64,000 nt of DNA from Coptis chinensis (Eukaryota; Streptophyta; Magnoliopsida; Ranunculales; Ranunculaceae), in contig CM027377.1 in the NCBI GenBank assembly GCA_015680905.1, forward strand, positions 10,502,501 through 10,566,500, given 5' to 3'. The notes beneath the pieces are model-generated. The model had not been told where the DNA came from. It saw nothing but the letters and a program-made list of their open reading frames with translations, and made no database searches. The translations under genes were made by a program, and so were the position numbers. Below are positions 24,347 to 35,397 of this stretch, one piece after another; position 1 is the stretch's first letter, and each line of letters starts with the position of its first letter.

Positions 24347-25760
24347 CTATTCATCGTGAGGGTTGAAAAACTTATAGAGGGTCTCTGAGGCAATTGGCTC
24401 AAGGGTAAAATCGAGGTTCCTTTGAAATAGTGGGTGAATGGATGGCTTAGTTATGGTAGATGGTTGGATTATAGGAGGTGGTAACTCAGGTGGATGGTGG
24501 TTGGTTGGTGATTCATCAGTTAGTGGATCCTCACACGCTCTTAAGAAATCATAGAAATCTTCATCTAGCTTAGCTAAATCCATAAAGTTGTGGTTCGTGG
24601 CTTTATCTCTAAGAAATTCATCTATTTCTTCCATTGTTATTTCCTCAGCTGCCAAACTAAATTTTGATTCACATTGCGCTAAAGAAGTTACTTCCTCTTT
24701 TTCTTGCACATTAACTTGTTCATGCCTTAGATTAGAATTGTTAATCTTTATGTCCTCACCCTCTTCCTCTAAAACACTATAAGTATCCTCAATGACATCA
24801 TTCGAATGTGTCGAGAAATCATCCAGCCTTATTGTGGTTAGCAAACACAAAGGCCTGGACATGCTCAACAGGAGGGTCCATATTAAGAGAATGCCAATAG
24901 TTATCAAATTTTTCCTTCATCACATCTTTATAAATATCTTCTAAAGTGTCAACATTATATTCATCGTCAGATGGATCAGTGGGAGGTTCCTCGGAGGCAT
25001 CACTCAAATTTGAGTGGTCATCCAAAACTAGTCATAAAGAGTCGTCTACAAGAATTTTCTCATCCAAGTGGGGTGTGGAGTCAACATAATGGTTAATGGG
25101 AGGGTCATGGGTAGGTAATGGTTCATGAAATTTAGGGTAGGTCTTAACTAGGTCGAATGGTGTGGTTATGGGAATAGGTTGTTCTAGTTTTGTGTCGATC
25201 TTTAGCAAGGTTGAAAGTTTTTTGTTAGGTGAGGAGATCATGGAAATCATCTGGGCTATGTTCTAAAGCATAGTTAGGTTCTGAAGCATAGTTTGGGAAA
25301 TTTGGTCTGGGAAGGGTGGCGAACTAGATGGGTGGGTGATTTCTGGCATGGTGGAAGGGTCTGGCTAGTATGGTGTTTGATAGTCATAGTTATTGCCGTT
25401 TGAGTGACTCTAGTTGATCTTGTATTGTGATGGAATAGGTTAAGGTTGAATAAATATGGGACATGAATCGGGCGGTGTGGTCTGGATCTAAACAAATTGT
25501 GCACGAAAAGTGTTTGGTTCGTTGTACACACTCATCACAGAACTAGAAGTAGATGACACTGGTTGACTCCATGTATAGTTTGGATGACTAGAAAACTCTT
25601 GATTGTATGGATTACTATGAATGTTTGAAAATTGCGGTTCATAATTATTATTATATCCTATAGTTAGGCCCAAACTCTTGGTATGATGGGCATTGAGAAG
25701 CCCAATGGTAAGGACTACCACAACATGAACATGGTGAAAGGTTTGCATAATAATCATATA
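24347..25760 (-). pseudogene. E3 gag remnant and acidic region (fossil)
   Basis: On the minus strand SSSVMSVYNEPNTF (near 25500-25550) matches the stretch before the zinc knuckle in E1 gag (SSSVMSVHNEPNTF). The proline/asparagine-rich context is also similar. Downstream, 24347-24907 is a 186-codon acidic frame (EEITMEEIDEFLRDKATNHN, HPPELPPPIIQPSTI) of unknown function. It corresponds in position to the 56250-57220 region of E4. Fossil, broken. Confidence 0.65.
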
Positions 25761-26084
25761 ATTGTTGGTCTACATATTAATATGCCATATTGGTTTTACA
25801 AATATATTATAGAACAATTAATATGCAAACAAAACTCTAACTATAAATTTCTAGATAGGCATGTACGTTGACGTTTACGATAAACAAGCCCTGATTATAC
25901 TAGAATTGAAACTCCTCTGACAGAAGAGGCAAGGAGTGGAAGAAGAAGTACCTGAATGCCTCCTTGCTACGTGTATGAATAGTGTCTTGTATATGCAATA
26001 TCAGTGTATTGAAGAAGTTAGAAACACCAAATAACTTGAAGAAATAGAAGTTTGAACTGACCTGTGAAAATCGGGCTGCTCCAG

Positions 26085-26315
26085 AAAAGGGCGCGGGGTG
26101 CGCTCAGAATTTTCCTATGAAAGGCGCAGGTCGCGCTCGTTCCTGAGGCAATTTTTAGTGAGTTGAGCACGGGGGGCACTCAGAATTTGCCTGTGAAGGG
26201 CGCAGGTCGCACTAGTGCCTTAGGCGATTTCCAGTGATTTGAGCACAGGGGCCGCTCAAAATTTGCCTGACATGGGCGCAGGTCGCGCTCTTGCCTTTGG
26301 CAATGTCCAGTAAGT
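26085..26315 (-). repeat. E3 GC-rich array, leader copy
   Basis: About four units of roughly 70 bp contain gcgcaggtcgcgctc, alternating with gagcacggggggcactcaga-like blocks. It lies between the 5' LTR and gag, like the array at 54481-54590 in E4. Confidence 0.8.
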
Positions 26316-27106
26316 TTAACGTGCTCTAAAAAATTTGAAATTTTTACAGTAGTTTGCTAAGATGTCTATAAAGTAGCCTGTAAAATTTTAGATCAATCTG
26401 AGCTATAAAAGTCTTTCTACTGCCCTTCAAAGTTTGTCAAATAGTTTTCGGACACAATACAAACAACCGAATGGTTAACCAATCAAAACAGAGCCAAAAA
26501 TCGCCAAAAGTTTACTGGAGACTCCTGACAGATCCTACTTATTCCTGTAAAATTTTGAGAGCAATTGGAGTTCTACAAACCCTCCTTATTGGCTGGTGTT
26601 CCAGAAATTAAGTGTTTGCAAAACCGCAGAAATACACTGAAAACAATCCACTAGTTAGGTGGTCAAAACAAATCAAAAACTCGTCAAATTTTTCCTGAAA
26701 ACTCTTGACTTATGATAGATACTCCTGTAAAAATTTTAAATTTTTTGAAACTGCCTAAGTAACCCTACTCTTCTGTTTTTCAAGAACTTACGGTTTGAAA
26801 ACTGAAATGCAGCACTGTAAAGATCGTATTAGTTCACTAGGTAAAACAACTAGGACAAATCTGAAACAATTACAGTAATTCAATAACACCTTAAGGATTA
26901 CGCCTGTAAAGTTTCAGAATTTTTCGAAATTTACAAATACCTTTACTGTAGTGTTTTCCTCTATGAATCCGCATCCCCTATGCCTAAAATAGTGAATAGT
27001 ACGAAAAAATACAAAAATAAGAATGAAAAATTAAAAGGGTGGGTGGGTTGAGAATGGGGGATTGCCCCTTGGATTCAAGAAATTGAATTCTTATCCTGAA
27101 AGAGTT

Positions 27107-27125
27107 TAAGATGGCAGCGGCGCCA
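27107..27125 (-). promoter_or_regulatory. E3 primer-binding site
   Basis: On the minus strand tggcgccgctgccatctta begins two bases after the 5' LTR. It is the same sequence as in E4 and close to the TGGCGCCGTTGCC site usual in Athila elements. Confidence 0.8.
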
Positions 27126-27127
27126 TT

Positions 27128-28647
27128 TGATAACCCGTAAAAACTCACTAGATTACTCTAACTTATTCTTACGGTATCAATTATTTATTTCCTACTATCA
27201 CATATAGATTTATGCAATATATAGAGTACGGAATCGTTCCATTCCTAAACTACCAAGACATAAAGAAATCAATTAATCAACACAAAGGAACAATGGTGAG
27301 AGCAATATTTATAGAGATGAATTTACACTATGAAACTAATTATATGAATTTACTTATAATAATTTAACTAATCAATTGAATATGAATTAAATAAAATATA
27401 GAGAATAATATGGAGAAGAGATTAGGGGGATTTTATTTCAATTAAATAAATTCCTAATATGCTAGTGTAGATTATTGCAATCATAACCAATTAAGATTAA
27501 TTGTGAACCCTAATTATTCATGATAATCTCTCTTAACTAATAATTAGCATGTGAGGAAGTTCAACTCATTCTCATGGTGAATCAACTAACCTACTAGAGT
27601 GAACTCTTAAATGCAATAATTCTAACTAACACATCAAGTCTTCATCCAAGCTTCATCAAACCCCTCTAATGGAGGTTTAGCTAGAATTCATTAGACTATC
27701 ATTTCTAACACAAGAACAGTAAAAACAAGTCATTATTAAATAACTAATTAAACTTTCTTAATCTAAATTAACAATAGTCTAAGATTCAAATATGGATTAC
27801 AATTGAAATTTAAACTAATTTAGAACTAAGATTATGAATACTAATTATCAATTTAAAATAACTAAATCTATGAATGAAAGATTAAATTCGAATTTAAATA
27901 TTGAAATATAACTAAGTAATTTATTCTAAAATTCAAAACTTGTTCTCACAACTAATAAAATTGACAACTAACTAGATTAATCTATATAAACTAATTTAAT
28001 CAATTAAAACTAATTATATATTACAAAACTAAATTTTATGAACTAGAACTAGGTTTAGATCTAGATAGCTTAAGACCTAATCTTTTGTCTCTTGATATAG
28101 AAGAGCTAGATCCCCAAATTCGTGCATGGGCTGAGGAGTCATGTTTTGGGCCGAAAAATCGAGCCCAAAACCCAATTTGTTGAATCAAAGACTTTCCATT
28201 CTGATAGTGTTACTGTAGCACGAGTTTTAACCAACTTTACTGCTTTGATCGAGTCAAGGTTTGGACCATTGGAAAGAGCTTTCTGAGCCGGTCATTTTGA
28301 TATAAAATGGGCCCAAATCCGAGGTCTGAGTCCAAAGATATGGCCTTTTGAAGTTCTGTTGACTTTTCTTCAGCTTTCTAATTCGGTTTGACTTTCACTT
28401 AATAGCTTTGACTTGGGCTTTTTAAGGGCTTTTTCTCCATGAAACTTGGGCTTTCTTCATAGAACTTTTATAGCAATTCCTTTAGCTCCTTTTAGCTCCT
28501 AATTAATAACGAATTTACATTTATTCAACTCCAAAGCCTAAAATACTAAAAAACACGTAATTAGTGATAAACTTATATTATTAATCACATAATTGGTCTA
28601 ACAGCAATATTGTTAAGGGGTTAAAACTACAGTTTTGGGCTCTTATC
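27128..28647 (-). repeat. E3 5' LTR
   Basis: Read on the minus strand it starts tgataagagcccaaaactgt and ends ...cgggttatca, about 1.52 kb. The same start is found in the LTRs of E4. It aligns nearly end to end with 18726-20231. Confidence 0.85.
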
Positions 28648-28945
28648 AATACATATTTGCTTCAAGATTTAATGTTGTCCTCCTACATTTAAGAGCTTAT
28701 CAGTGCTTCCTTATCATGCCGCTGAGAACCCAAGCAAATCCTGAGAGAGTGAAAAAAGTGTTGGGTAGCGTACATGTTGGTGGAAATCATTTTGTCAATG
28801 TTGAACTTGTTGAAGATTGTCCAGTTTCTCCAGTAATGCGCCAATGGCTTAGAGCTTGATATGATATTGCTAAAAGTTAGAATTTGGCATTCACAAAGAA
28901 GGCAATTGCAATTCATGTCATTGAACATCCCCAAAATAAATAGTT
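28648..28945 (+). pseudogene. MULE OTU-like domain, second half
   Basis: Right after the E3 LTR the frame reads IFASRFNVVLLHLRAYQC, the exact continuation expected after AGY at 18723. It then reaches VHVGGNHFVNVELVED, which carries the catalytic His of OTU proteases (codon 28788-28790), and ends at a stop near 28858 (MRQWLRA). Residual similarity may reach about 28940. The 224-bp frame from 28635 includes a few bases of the E3 LTR and is not a real start. Confidence 0.85.
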
Positions 28946-30420
28946 TACTAATATGGGAAAAAACTGAGTCCGTTTTATCGAAGATTCTACTGATATTTTG
29001 ATATAGTAATTTGTAAATTCTTTTGACATGTTATTTCTCAAGTGTAATTTGGAAACAAAGTCTAATTTGATTTAATTTTTATATTATTTGGAAATAATGT
29101 TAACTGGCTTTTATTTGATTTGATTTGATTCCAAATCGACTTAATCCTATTAACGAATCTAAGTTGATTCGACCCTAATTACACATGGCATTCCTAAGTA
29201 ATTTGGAATAAGTGTAATTTGATTTGGAAATTTCTCGAGTGGAAAGGAAATTTACTAAGTTGATCAAGCTTTCATCAAGACGGCTCAACCCTCTCGAAAG
29301 GTTTAGATTTGAAATTTCCGATTACATTTAAATTTGAAATTTGATTTGGAAATAATGAAATCTATTTTGATGTAATTTGGAATAAAGTGTAAAATTTGAT
29401 TTGACATTTTACTACTTTATTTCTAATCCAAATGAAGAACAAGATTCAAAGGTTTAATCGTTTCACCTTTGAAAAAACTAAACTTAATTAATCTACATGA
29501 AAAAAAAACTTGATCTAGAAGCTACTAAACGGCTACTTTCTATATTCTAAGCTACCTTTATTTTCTAACCTTACTATTCTTTACTAAAAGATCTACCCAA
29601 TACAAAAGAGCTAAACTTTTATTTTATACATTCAGATCCAAAAATCGTGCATGGGCTTTATACCAAACGATGTGAAATCGGTCCCAATTTGGGCTTTAAA
29701 AGGCCTCTTCAAACGAGTTGGGCTGACTTTTCGTAACTGCTCCTCCCAAGGCTTGTTTTAAAGCTTTTACTATTATTTTGATAATAATAATAATGGATAA
29801 TAGATAAAACAAAAATAGGATAGATATTAGTAAGATTTTAGAAAGGCTTTTCTTCTAAGGTTTAAGAGATAAACCCTTTTTATTCCTTTGTTTTAGGAGG
29901 GTTTGAAAACAAAAAGGAGTTCACAAATGCATAAAACACGTTTTAAAACACGATTACTCACATAATTATACAAAAAAAAAAAAAAAGGAGAGAGTTTTAT
30001 CAACAGAAGGGAAAAAGAAGGTTTTTCGATATGATATTTTGATGTAATTTGTAAATTCTTTTTGACATAATTTTGGTGTAATTTGGGACAAGTGTAATTT
30101 GATTTAATTTTTATATTATTTGGAAATAATGTTATGGCTTTTTTTGATTTGATTTGGATACAAAGATAGCTTTACTGATTGGACGGCAAAAGTTTTGGAA
30201 TAAGTGTAATTTGTTTTTTGATTTGATTTGGATCATTATGTAGTTATTCTATAATAATATTTGGAATAAGTGTAATTTGATTTGATTTGATTTGAAATGG
30301 TTGATTTTTATGTAATTTAGAAAAGATAATTTGATTTCATTTTACAATTTAGTCAAAACCTTGGTCATCCTTGATTTACCTTTGATTCAAAATTGTTGGT
30401 AATAATCTTTACAATAAACG
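28946..30420. repeat. AT-rich repeats with direct duplication and an LTR remnant
   Basis: The block at 28972-29140 (gatattttgatatagtaatt, then ttatattatttggaaataat) recurs at 30022-30175. Around both, the unit ggaataagtgtaatttgattt repeats many times. Between them, about 29480-30005 resembles the LTR of E3/E4 on the minus strand (gatccaaaaatcgtgcatgg after aaagagctaaacttttattt, and an end like ...gttttatca). This suggests an older LTR fragment of that superfamily inserted in, and flanked by, a duplicated simple repeat. Boundaries are approximate. Confidence 0.55.
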
Positions 30421-31540
30421 GTAGTGGGTTTGATTCCATTTTTATACCAAAGATTAGTGACCATGGAAACAATTACATGTCTAGAAAGTTAGTTATGTTG
30501 AACTTTGGGCTTTATACAAAATGATGTGGAGCATGGAGCTTCAGATATTATATCACTCGGCTTCTTCAAACCATTCACTATATTATGATATTTTGTCGTG
30601 ACATATGTTCTTTTGGGATAGTCGGATATGGACTTCTTTGAACACTTGTTGGGATATGATTAAGAACCCGATCTAAACAACTTACGAGTGGATAAGGACC
30701 CACTTGAGAGGACGCCAGAATCCTCAAACATGCCACTTTCGTTGGACCTTGTGTTTTTCGGCTTCTTCTTAAGATCGAAGTTTTATGGGTCTAGGACTGG
30801 CTCCATGAGAAGTAAGGTTACCAATATACTTAGGAGCTTCTTGATCTATCGTGATCGCTTCGTGTGTTTATTACTTTATCAGGTGGTCATAATATAGTTT
30901 GTTTTGGGTTGAACAAATGGTTGGAGGTAGTTGGGTGTGTGTGAGTATTGAAGAATGGGGTTGTTGAAGCTAAAAAAAGGGGGCATTAATGGAGGTCGAG
31001 ATCCAGATCTAGTTTGGATGAAAAAAATTTATTTCAGGAATTGAAGTTTGTGCTTTTGTTAAAGTTGTAGGGGTTTTGGTTGTGATTAATTTCGGTTTGG
31101 TTTGGAGGGCTGATGGGTGAAATTGGTGGTGGCTGATCCGGTGGTGGCTGGTGAGGAAGATGACTTAGTTGGGCATTAGTAGGGCTTGGGCCGAATTTGA
31201 TTTGTTTTTCTTTGGGCTGGAACTAAGTTGGTTAGTTTTGGGCCAGTTCTATTTTGGATGGGTGATGTCCATAGAACTTAAAATAAATCCAAGTGGGTCA
31301 GGTTATAAACTTATGGGCTTAAATTTAGATTGGGCTTGGGAAAGGCTAAAGGCTTTGGGCCTTAGTCTTTAGGTTTTTGGGTTGGAGGAGTTTAGGACTG
31401 GTTGACTGCTGTTGACCAGTCAACCTTTTGACTGTTGACCAGGGATGCTTTTGACCAGTTGACCAAGTTTGATCTTTGACTCGGCAAATGATTAGGTCCA
31501 TTGAGATAGGTCTAGGGCTATAAGCGTGCTTGGCTTTAGG
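30421..31540. other. No gene recognised
   Basis: Mixed-composition DNA with short frames that carry no motif. Around 31390-31490 the block ttgaccagtcaacc and its relatives repeat, a pattern often found in LTRs of plant Ty3/Gypsy chromoviruses, so this may be the left part of the LTR-like repeat that follows. Confidence 0.4.
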
Positions 31541-32777
31541 CTAAGACTTTATATATATACGTGTGTACGTGTATTACCTACTATGTGATATTTTCGTCTT
31601 TTATGATAGAGACACTTAGACATCGATATATTAATAACGCGTAAACAATAATACAAGAAACAAGATACTCTTCCGTTCTTTGAAATAATATATGCAATAA
31701 AGTTCAATAATGCGTAATCAAATTTACCACCCCTTGTTGAATCTCTCAACACCTCAAGTTTTGAAAATGAGATTTTATGACTGATGATGTCATATGCTAG
31801 GTGGGCATTTATTGAATGTGCCATAAATGGCCCGTTAGCATTATAAATGGGTATTTATTGATTGTGCCATGAATGACCCGGGTATTAATTGAATGTGCAT
31901 GAATGACCCGATTGTTTGGACTGCCCTAGAGAGGAACTAAGGTATTCGCCTTGCAGATTAGTTGTATTCCTTGAGTGTACGGGATGTAGGGTTAGGTATT
32001 CCTTGAATGTGGTAGGAATGACCCAGGACATTCATTGAATATGCCATGAATGGTCCGTTAGTGATATGATAAGTATTCCTTGAATGTGGCGGGAATGACC
32101 TAAGGTATTCATTGAATGTGCCATGAATGATATGAGTTTTATGCCGTAAGAGGTTTGGTTTTTTTTAGCATTAAAAGTCCATAGATGGCTGTGACTCACA
32201 AGTACGAGTTTACAATAGGGATATATGATATTTATGTGAGACAAATAAGGTTAAGAACTACGAAGGCTTGATTCTAATCTTGAATGATTTGGATACGTAG
32301 GCAGTTTTGAGCAAAAGTGAAGCCACCATATTATATATTATATATTAGTTTTAGTGATAACTATGTGGTATCTATTAGACTTTAATGTCTTAAATGAGAT
32401 TTTGATTATGAATGGAAATTTGACTGGTTGAGCTAAATCCTTTTATTGTGATGTCTAACTCCGTTTTTGCAGAGGGGTAGGATCCATTTGTCCATTTGTC
32501 TTGTATGCAGGGACGTAAATATCCTACCCTAAGACGACCGGCTTGGCCGGCTTAAAGGTAAAGTGTATAAACTCATATTTAAAATAAGTGATCATATGTG
32601 TATTTAATAAGTGGAATGTAAGTGGTTTTTATACTGTGAGTTAATTTTAGGAAAAAATGGGTTATTAGGGTTTTGTTTCATCCTGAGTTTTCAGATGATT
32701 GAATAAGGTGACGATTGGGATATTTATATCCTGGAAAATTCCCTATTTTAGATTTTCTGGAAATTTGGGGTGTGACA
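31540..32777 (+). repeat. LTR-like repeat, copy A
   Basis: The right end is ...ggaaatttggggtgtgaca (32777), the mirror of tgtcacaccccaaatttcc that starts copy B at 47872. Shared blocks include gacgtc-poor arrays of cattgaatgtgccatgaatg (31800-32130), atggctgtgactcacaagta (about 32185) and gaactacgaaggcttgattc (about 32255). They also include atacgtaggcagttttgagc (about 32293) and cctaccctaagacgaccggc (about 32523). The left edge is a guess. It is probably a solo or degraded LTR of a Ty3/Gypsy element. Confidence 0.55.
31800..32135 (+). repeat. Minisatellite inside LTR-like copy A
   Basis: Alternating units cattgaatgtgccatgaatg and ccttgaatgtggcgggaatga recur about seven times with spacers. 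The reverse complement of the same two unit types is at 49440-49660. Confidence 0.8.
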
Positions 32778-32794
32778 CTGGTCCTTTGTCTTTT

Positions 32795-32942
32795 ACACCA
32801 AACAATGTGGGCAGGTCGTTTGAGATAGAGTTATCTGTTTTTACACCAAACGGTCTGAGTTAGTCGTTTGGCCTTTATACTAAACGATGTGGCTGGGTCA
32901 TTTGGACTTTATACCAAACGACATGGCTGGGTCGTTTGGACA
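32795..32942 (+). repeat. Four-unit minisatellite
   Basis: Units of about 34-48 bp with the core ccaaacgatgtggctgggtc, then gtttgga. A related single unit (ttataccaaacgatgtga) is found near 29660 in the LTR remnant. Confidence 0.75.
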
Positions 32943-33614
32943 ATTTTTTTTTTTCGATTTTCATTTTGTTTTTACAACACTTTCATATCCAAAAAACAAA
33001 CAAATTTCATTTTCAAAACAACAAATTCATATACCAATACATTAAATTCATATACACTTTCAAATTCATTTCAAAACATCAAATTCCACTTCAAATTCAA
33101 TTCGAATACGCAATCAAATTCAAATACATAAACTCTGTAAAAAACCTAACTTATAATTCCTAAATTTCTTTTGCCATAACCTCCTTTGTTTTATTGACAT
33201 ATTCATATCCAAAACTCATCAATATAAACCTGCTAATAAAGAAGTCGTTACAAACAACAATCCCAAACGCCATATTATAAGTAATGGCGCACAGTTATTA
33301 CAAACTAGACAAGACGAGATGACTAAACTAGACAGTTATTACAAACATTCTCCAACTCTGATGAGTGGACTAAACTAGATGAGGTGTGGCACTTCTAGCA
33401 TTCTCCAACTCTGATGAGAGGACTCCATGAACGACGAGAGGACTCCATGAACAACGCACGCATGGCATAATTGAGAGAGATGTAGTTAAGGAGCTCCGAC
33501 CTTACTTCCCCCTGTTTAACAAAACAAAAATTCAAATACATCAATTTCCACATCAAATTCAAATCGAATACATCAATTTCGACTTCAAAATACATCAAAT
33601 TCAAAAATACATAC
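32943..33614. other. No gene recognised
   Basis: Low-complexity DNA rich in ttcaaattca-like words, and at 33340-33450 a short duplicated block (cattctccaactctgatgag twice, then gaggactccatgaac twice). No coding evidence. Confidence 0.5.
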
Positions 33615-35103
33615 TGATAAGTGCTTAAAAAGTGCAATTTAACCTTCGATTATACCTCTTGTTTAGCCATCTTAGTTTGTAAGTTATGTTTTAAGATTCT
33701 ACAGGTGAAAAAGAGAGTTTTGTAGAATATTAGAGAAAAAGGGGTAAAACGGAGCAATTCGGAGCATTAAGGATCACATAGGAAGCCCGTGGACAATCAT
33801 GGAGAAGGCCAAGGAATTGAAGCTATTAAAGATGCAACTTGGACCTATTTTAAAGCCTATTTGGAAGCCCAAGGCAAAAGGATTCATTACTTGGACCAAA
33901 ACCCGCAAAAGAGGAAAGAAAGATGGAGCAAAAGAGGAAAAATAGAGTCTCGCGTTTGAGACGCGACTATCATGCGTCTTGACGCGACTCATGCGTTTGG
34001 GACGCATGGATCGAGTGTCCAGACGCATGAATCGACACTGTAGCCAATTCCTTCTTAATTTTGGAGATGAAGTTGGACTCTGAAAGAAGTCTATTTGTAT
34101 TAGAAAACAAATGACGGTTTGGAATGCTTCTAGAGCTCATTGTAACCACTATAAATAGAGGACCTAAGTGCCTCATGTAATTTGCCAATTCACTTATATT
34201 CTTGTCTCCAGAACTTGAGGCAGAGAGAGAATAATAATAAAAGATCGGTTTTAACTAGCTGAGTCTTAATAAATTAGTCTTTCTAGTTTTATGTTCTTCG
34301 ACTCTTCTTCTTCTCGTTCTTCGTGTTCTTCTTTCTATATGGAAGGCTAATCTTATCCTTCAAGAGAGGAGATGAAGCCGGTGCTTAAGGTTTAATGATT
34401 CTTCTGGTTTATGGTGTTCTTCAATCAGGTTAGTTCTTTATATTTTTAGTTATTAGTTCCATTCCCCAGACCAGGGGATGGAAGTATAGATTAAGGTTTT
34501 TATTTATTACAATTGAATATCATGCTAATTTAGGGTTATATTTATTGCAATTGAATATTTGGTAGTAACATATTTTTATTTATTGCAATTGAATATAATG
34601 CTAGAATAGAGTTTTATTTATTGTAATTGAATATTATACTATTATTCTCTACTTTTCTTCTAGTTGTGTAGTGTTTTAGAGTAAGGGAAGTATTCCTTGT
34701 ATTTGCCTTAGATGGTGATTCATTGAATAGATGCCCAAGCTCACATAAAAGGAAAGAAGATACTAGTAACATGAACATAGGAACAACCTTTAGTAGAGTT
34801 AATTGTTAATGATGTTTCATCCAAGAGGGCATCGGCACTCGCTCGATTGCCCGATTGTAGTCTACTTGGAGAACAACATGAAGCAAAAAGTCATTGAATC
34901 AAAAGCATTGGTGGATTTGAATATCTTGAATCTATCTCTCTTATATTCTCTCCCTATTTCCAATTCTTAGCTTTAGTATAAGTTTAGTTAGTTAAGTTTA
35001 GTTTAGCATTAGAATCTACAATATCTATAATCATAGTTTTTAATCCCTCAAACCCCCTTTCCAGTCTTGTCCTTCATATAAACATACACTTAAAAGTAGA
35101 ACA
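33615..35103 (+). repeat. E2 5' LTR
   Basis: Starts tgataagtgcttaaaaagtg and ends ...aaagtagaaca, 1489 bp. A TATA box (tataaata) lies at 34150-34157. It matches 40521-41984 along its whole length. Confidence 0.9.
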
Positions 35104-35397
35104 ATTGAAGTTGTAAGCCAACACAATGAAACATCAAACTCTAGTGTTTCTTGTCTGAATCTTAACAAACGGACTATTGTCTGTGGGCCGTGGTACTTAA
35201 GCAATCCAAGTGATTCACCATAACCCTAGAAGAGACAGCTTTAGACAACGGGCGAGATACTAGCTGCAAAGCCCAACTCAGTTGAAGGAAAGTAGTTTTA
35301 CATATTAGTATAATTTAGAATAGTTGCATATTAGTTTAATTGCATTCAAGCATAATAGGATAGTTTTTCCTCATTTTTGCATAGCATTTTCTAGTGT

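Larger units (their letters stand above)
18726..28647 (-). mobile_element. Athila-like non-autonomous LTR retroelement E3 (fossil), inserted in the MULE
   Basis: It lies in minus orientation: 5' LTR 27128-28647, primer-binding site 27107-27125, gag region about 25250-25760, acidic region 24347-25250, GC-rich arrays, extra frame about 22190-23040, polypurine tract 20232-20249 and 3' LTR 18726-20231. The flanking 5-mers are atacc (18721-18725) and ataca (28648-28652), a target duplication with one difference. The target is the MULE OTU domain. No reverse transcriptase or integrase is recognisable, so it relied on proteins from elsewhere. The two LTRs differ by a few percent by eye, so it is fairly recent. 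Coding parts are broken in several places. Confidence 0.85.
16340..28945 (+). mobile_element. MULE (Mutator-like) transposase locus, interrupted by E3
   Basis: Coding relics of one MULE lie at 16340-18725 and 28648-28945. Between them sits the 9.9-kb retroelement E3. The left side directly abuts the E1 LTR, and the terminal inverted repeats are not found, so outer borders are unknown. The protein combines a FAR1-like DNA-binding part, a DDE transposase, a SWIM zinc finger, a Lys/Pro/Thr repeat linker and an OTU-like cysteine protease domain. Several frame breaks show it is dead. Its interruption dates it as older than E3. Confidence 0.85.

Noticed and set aside
31169-31372. 67-codon plus-strand frame rich in Trp, Leu and Gly
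   Set aside because: It reads through ttgggcttgggc-type words common in plant LTRs, with no motif and no context of a gene.
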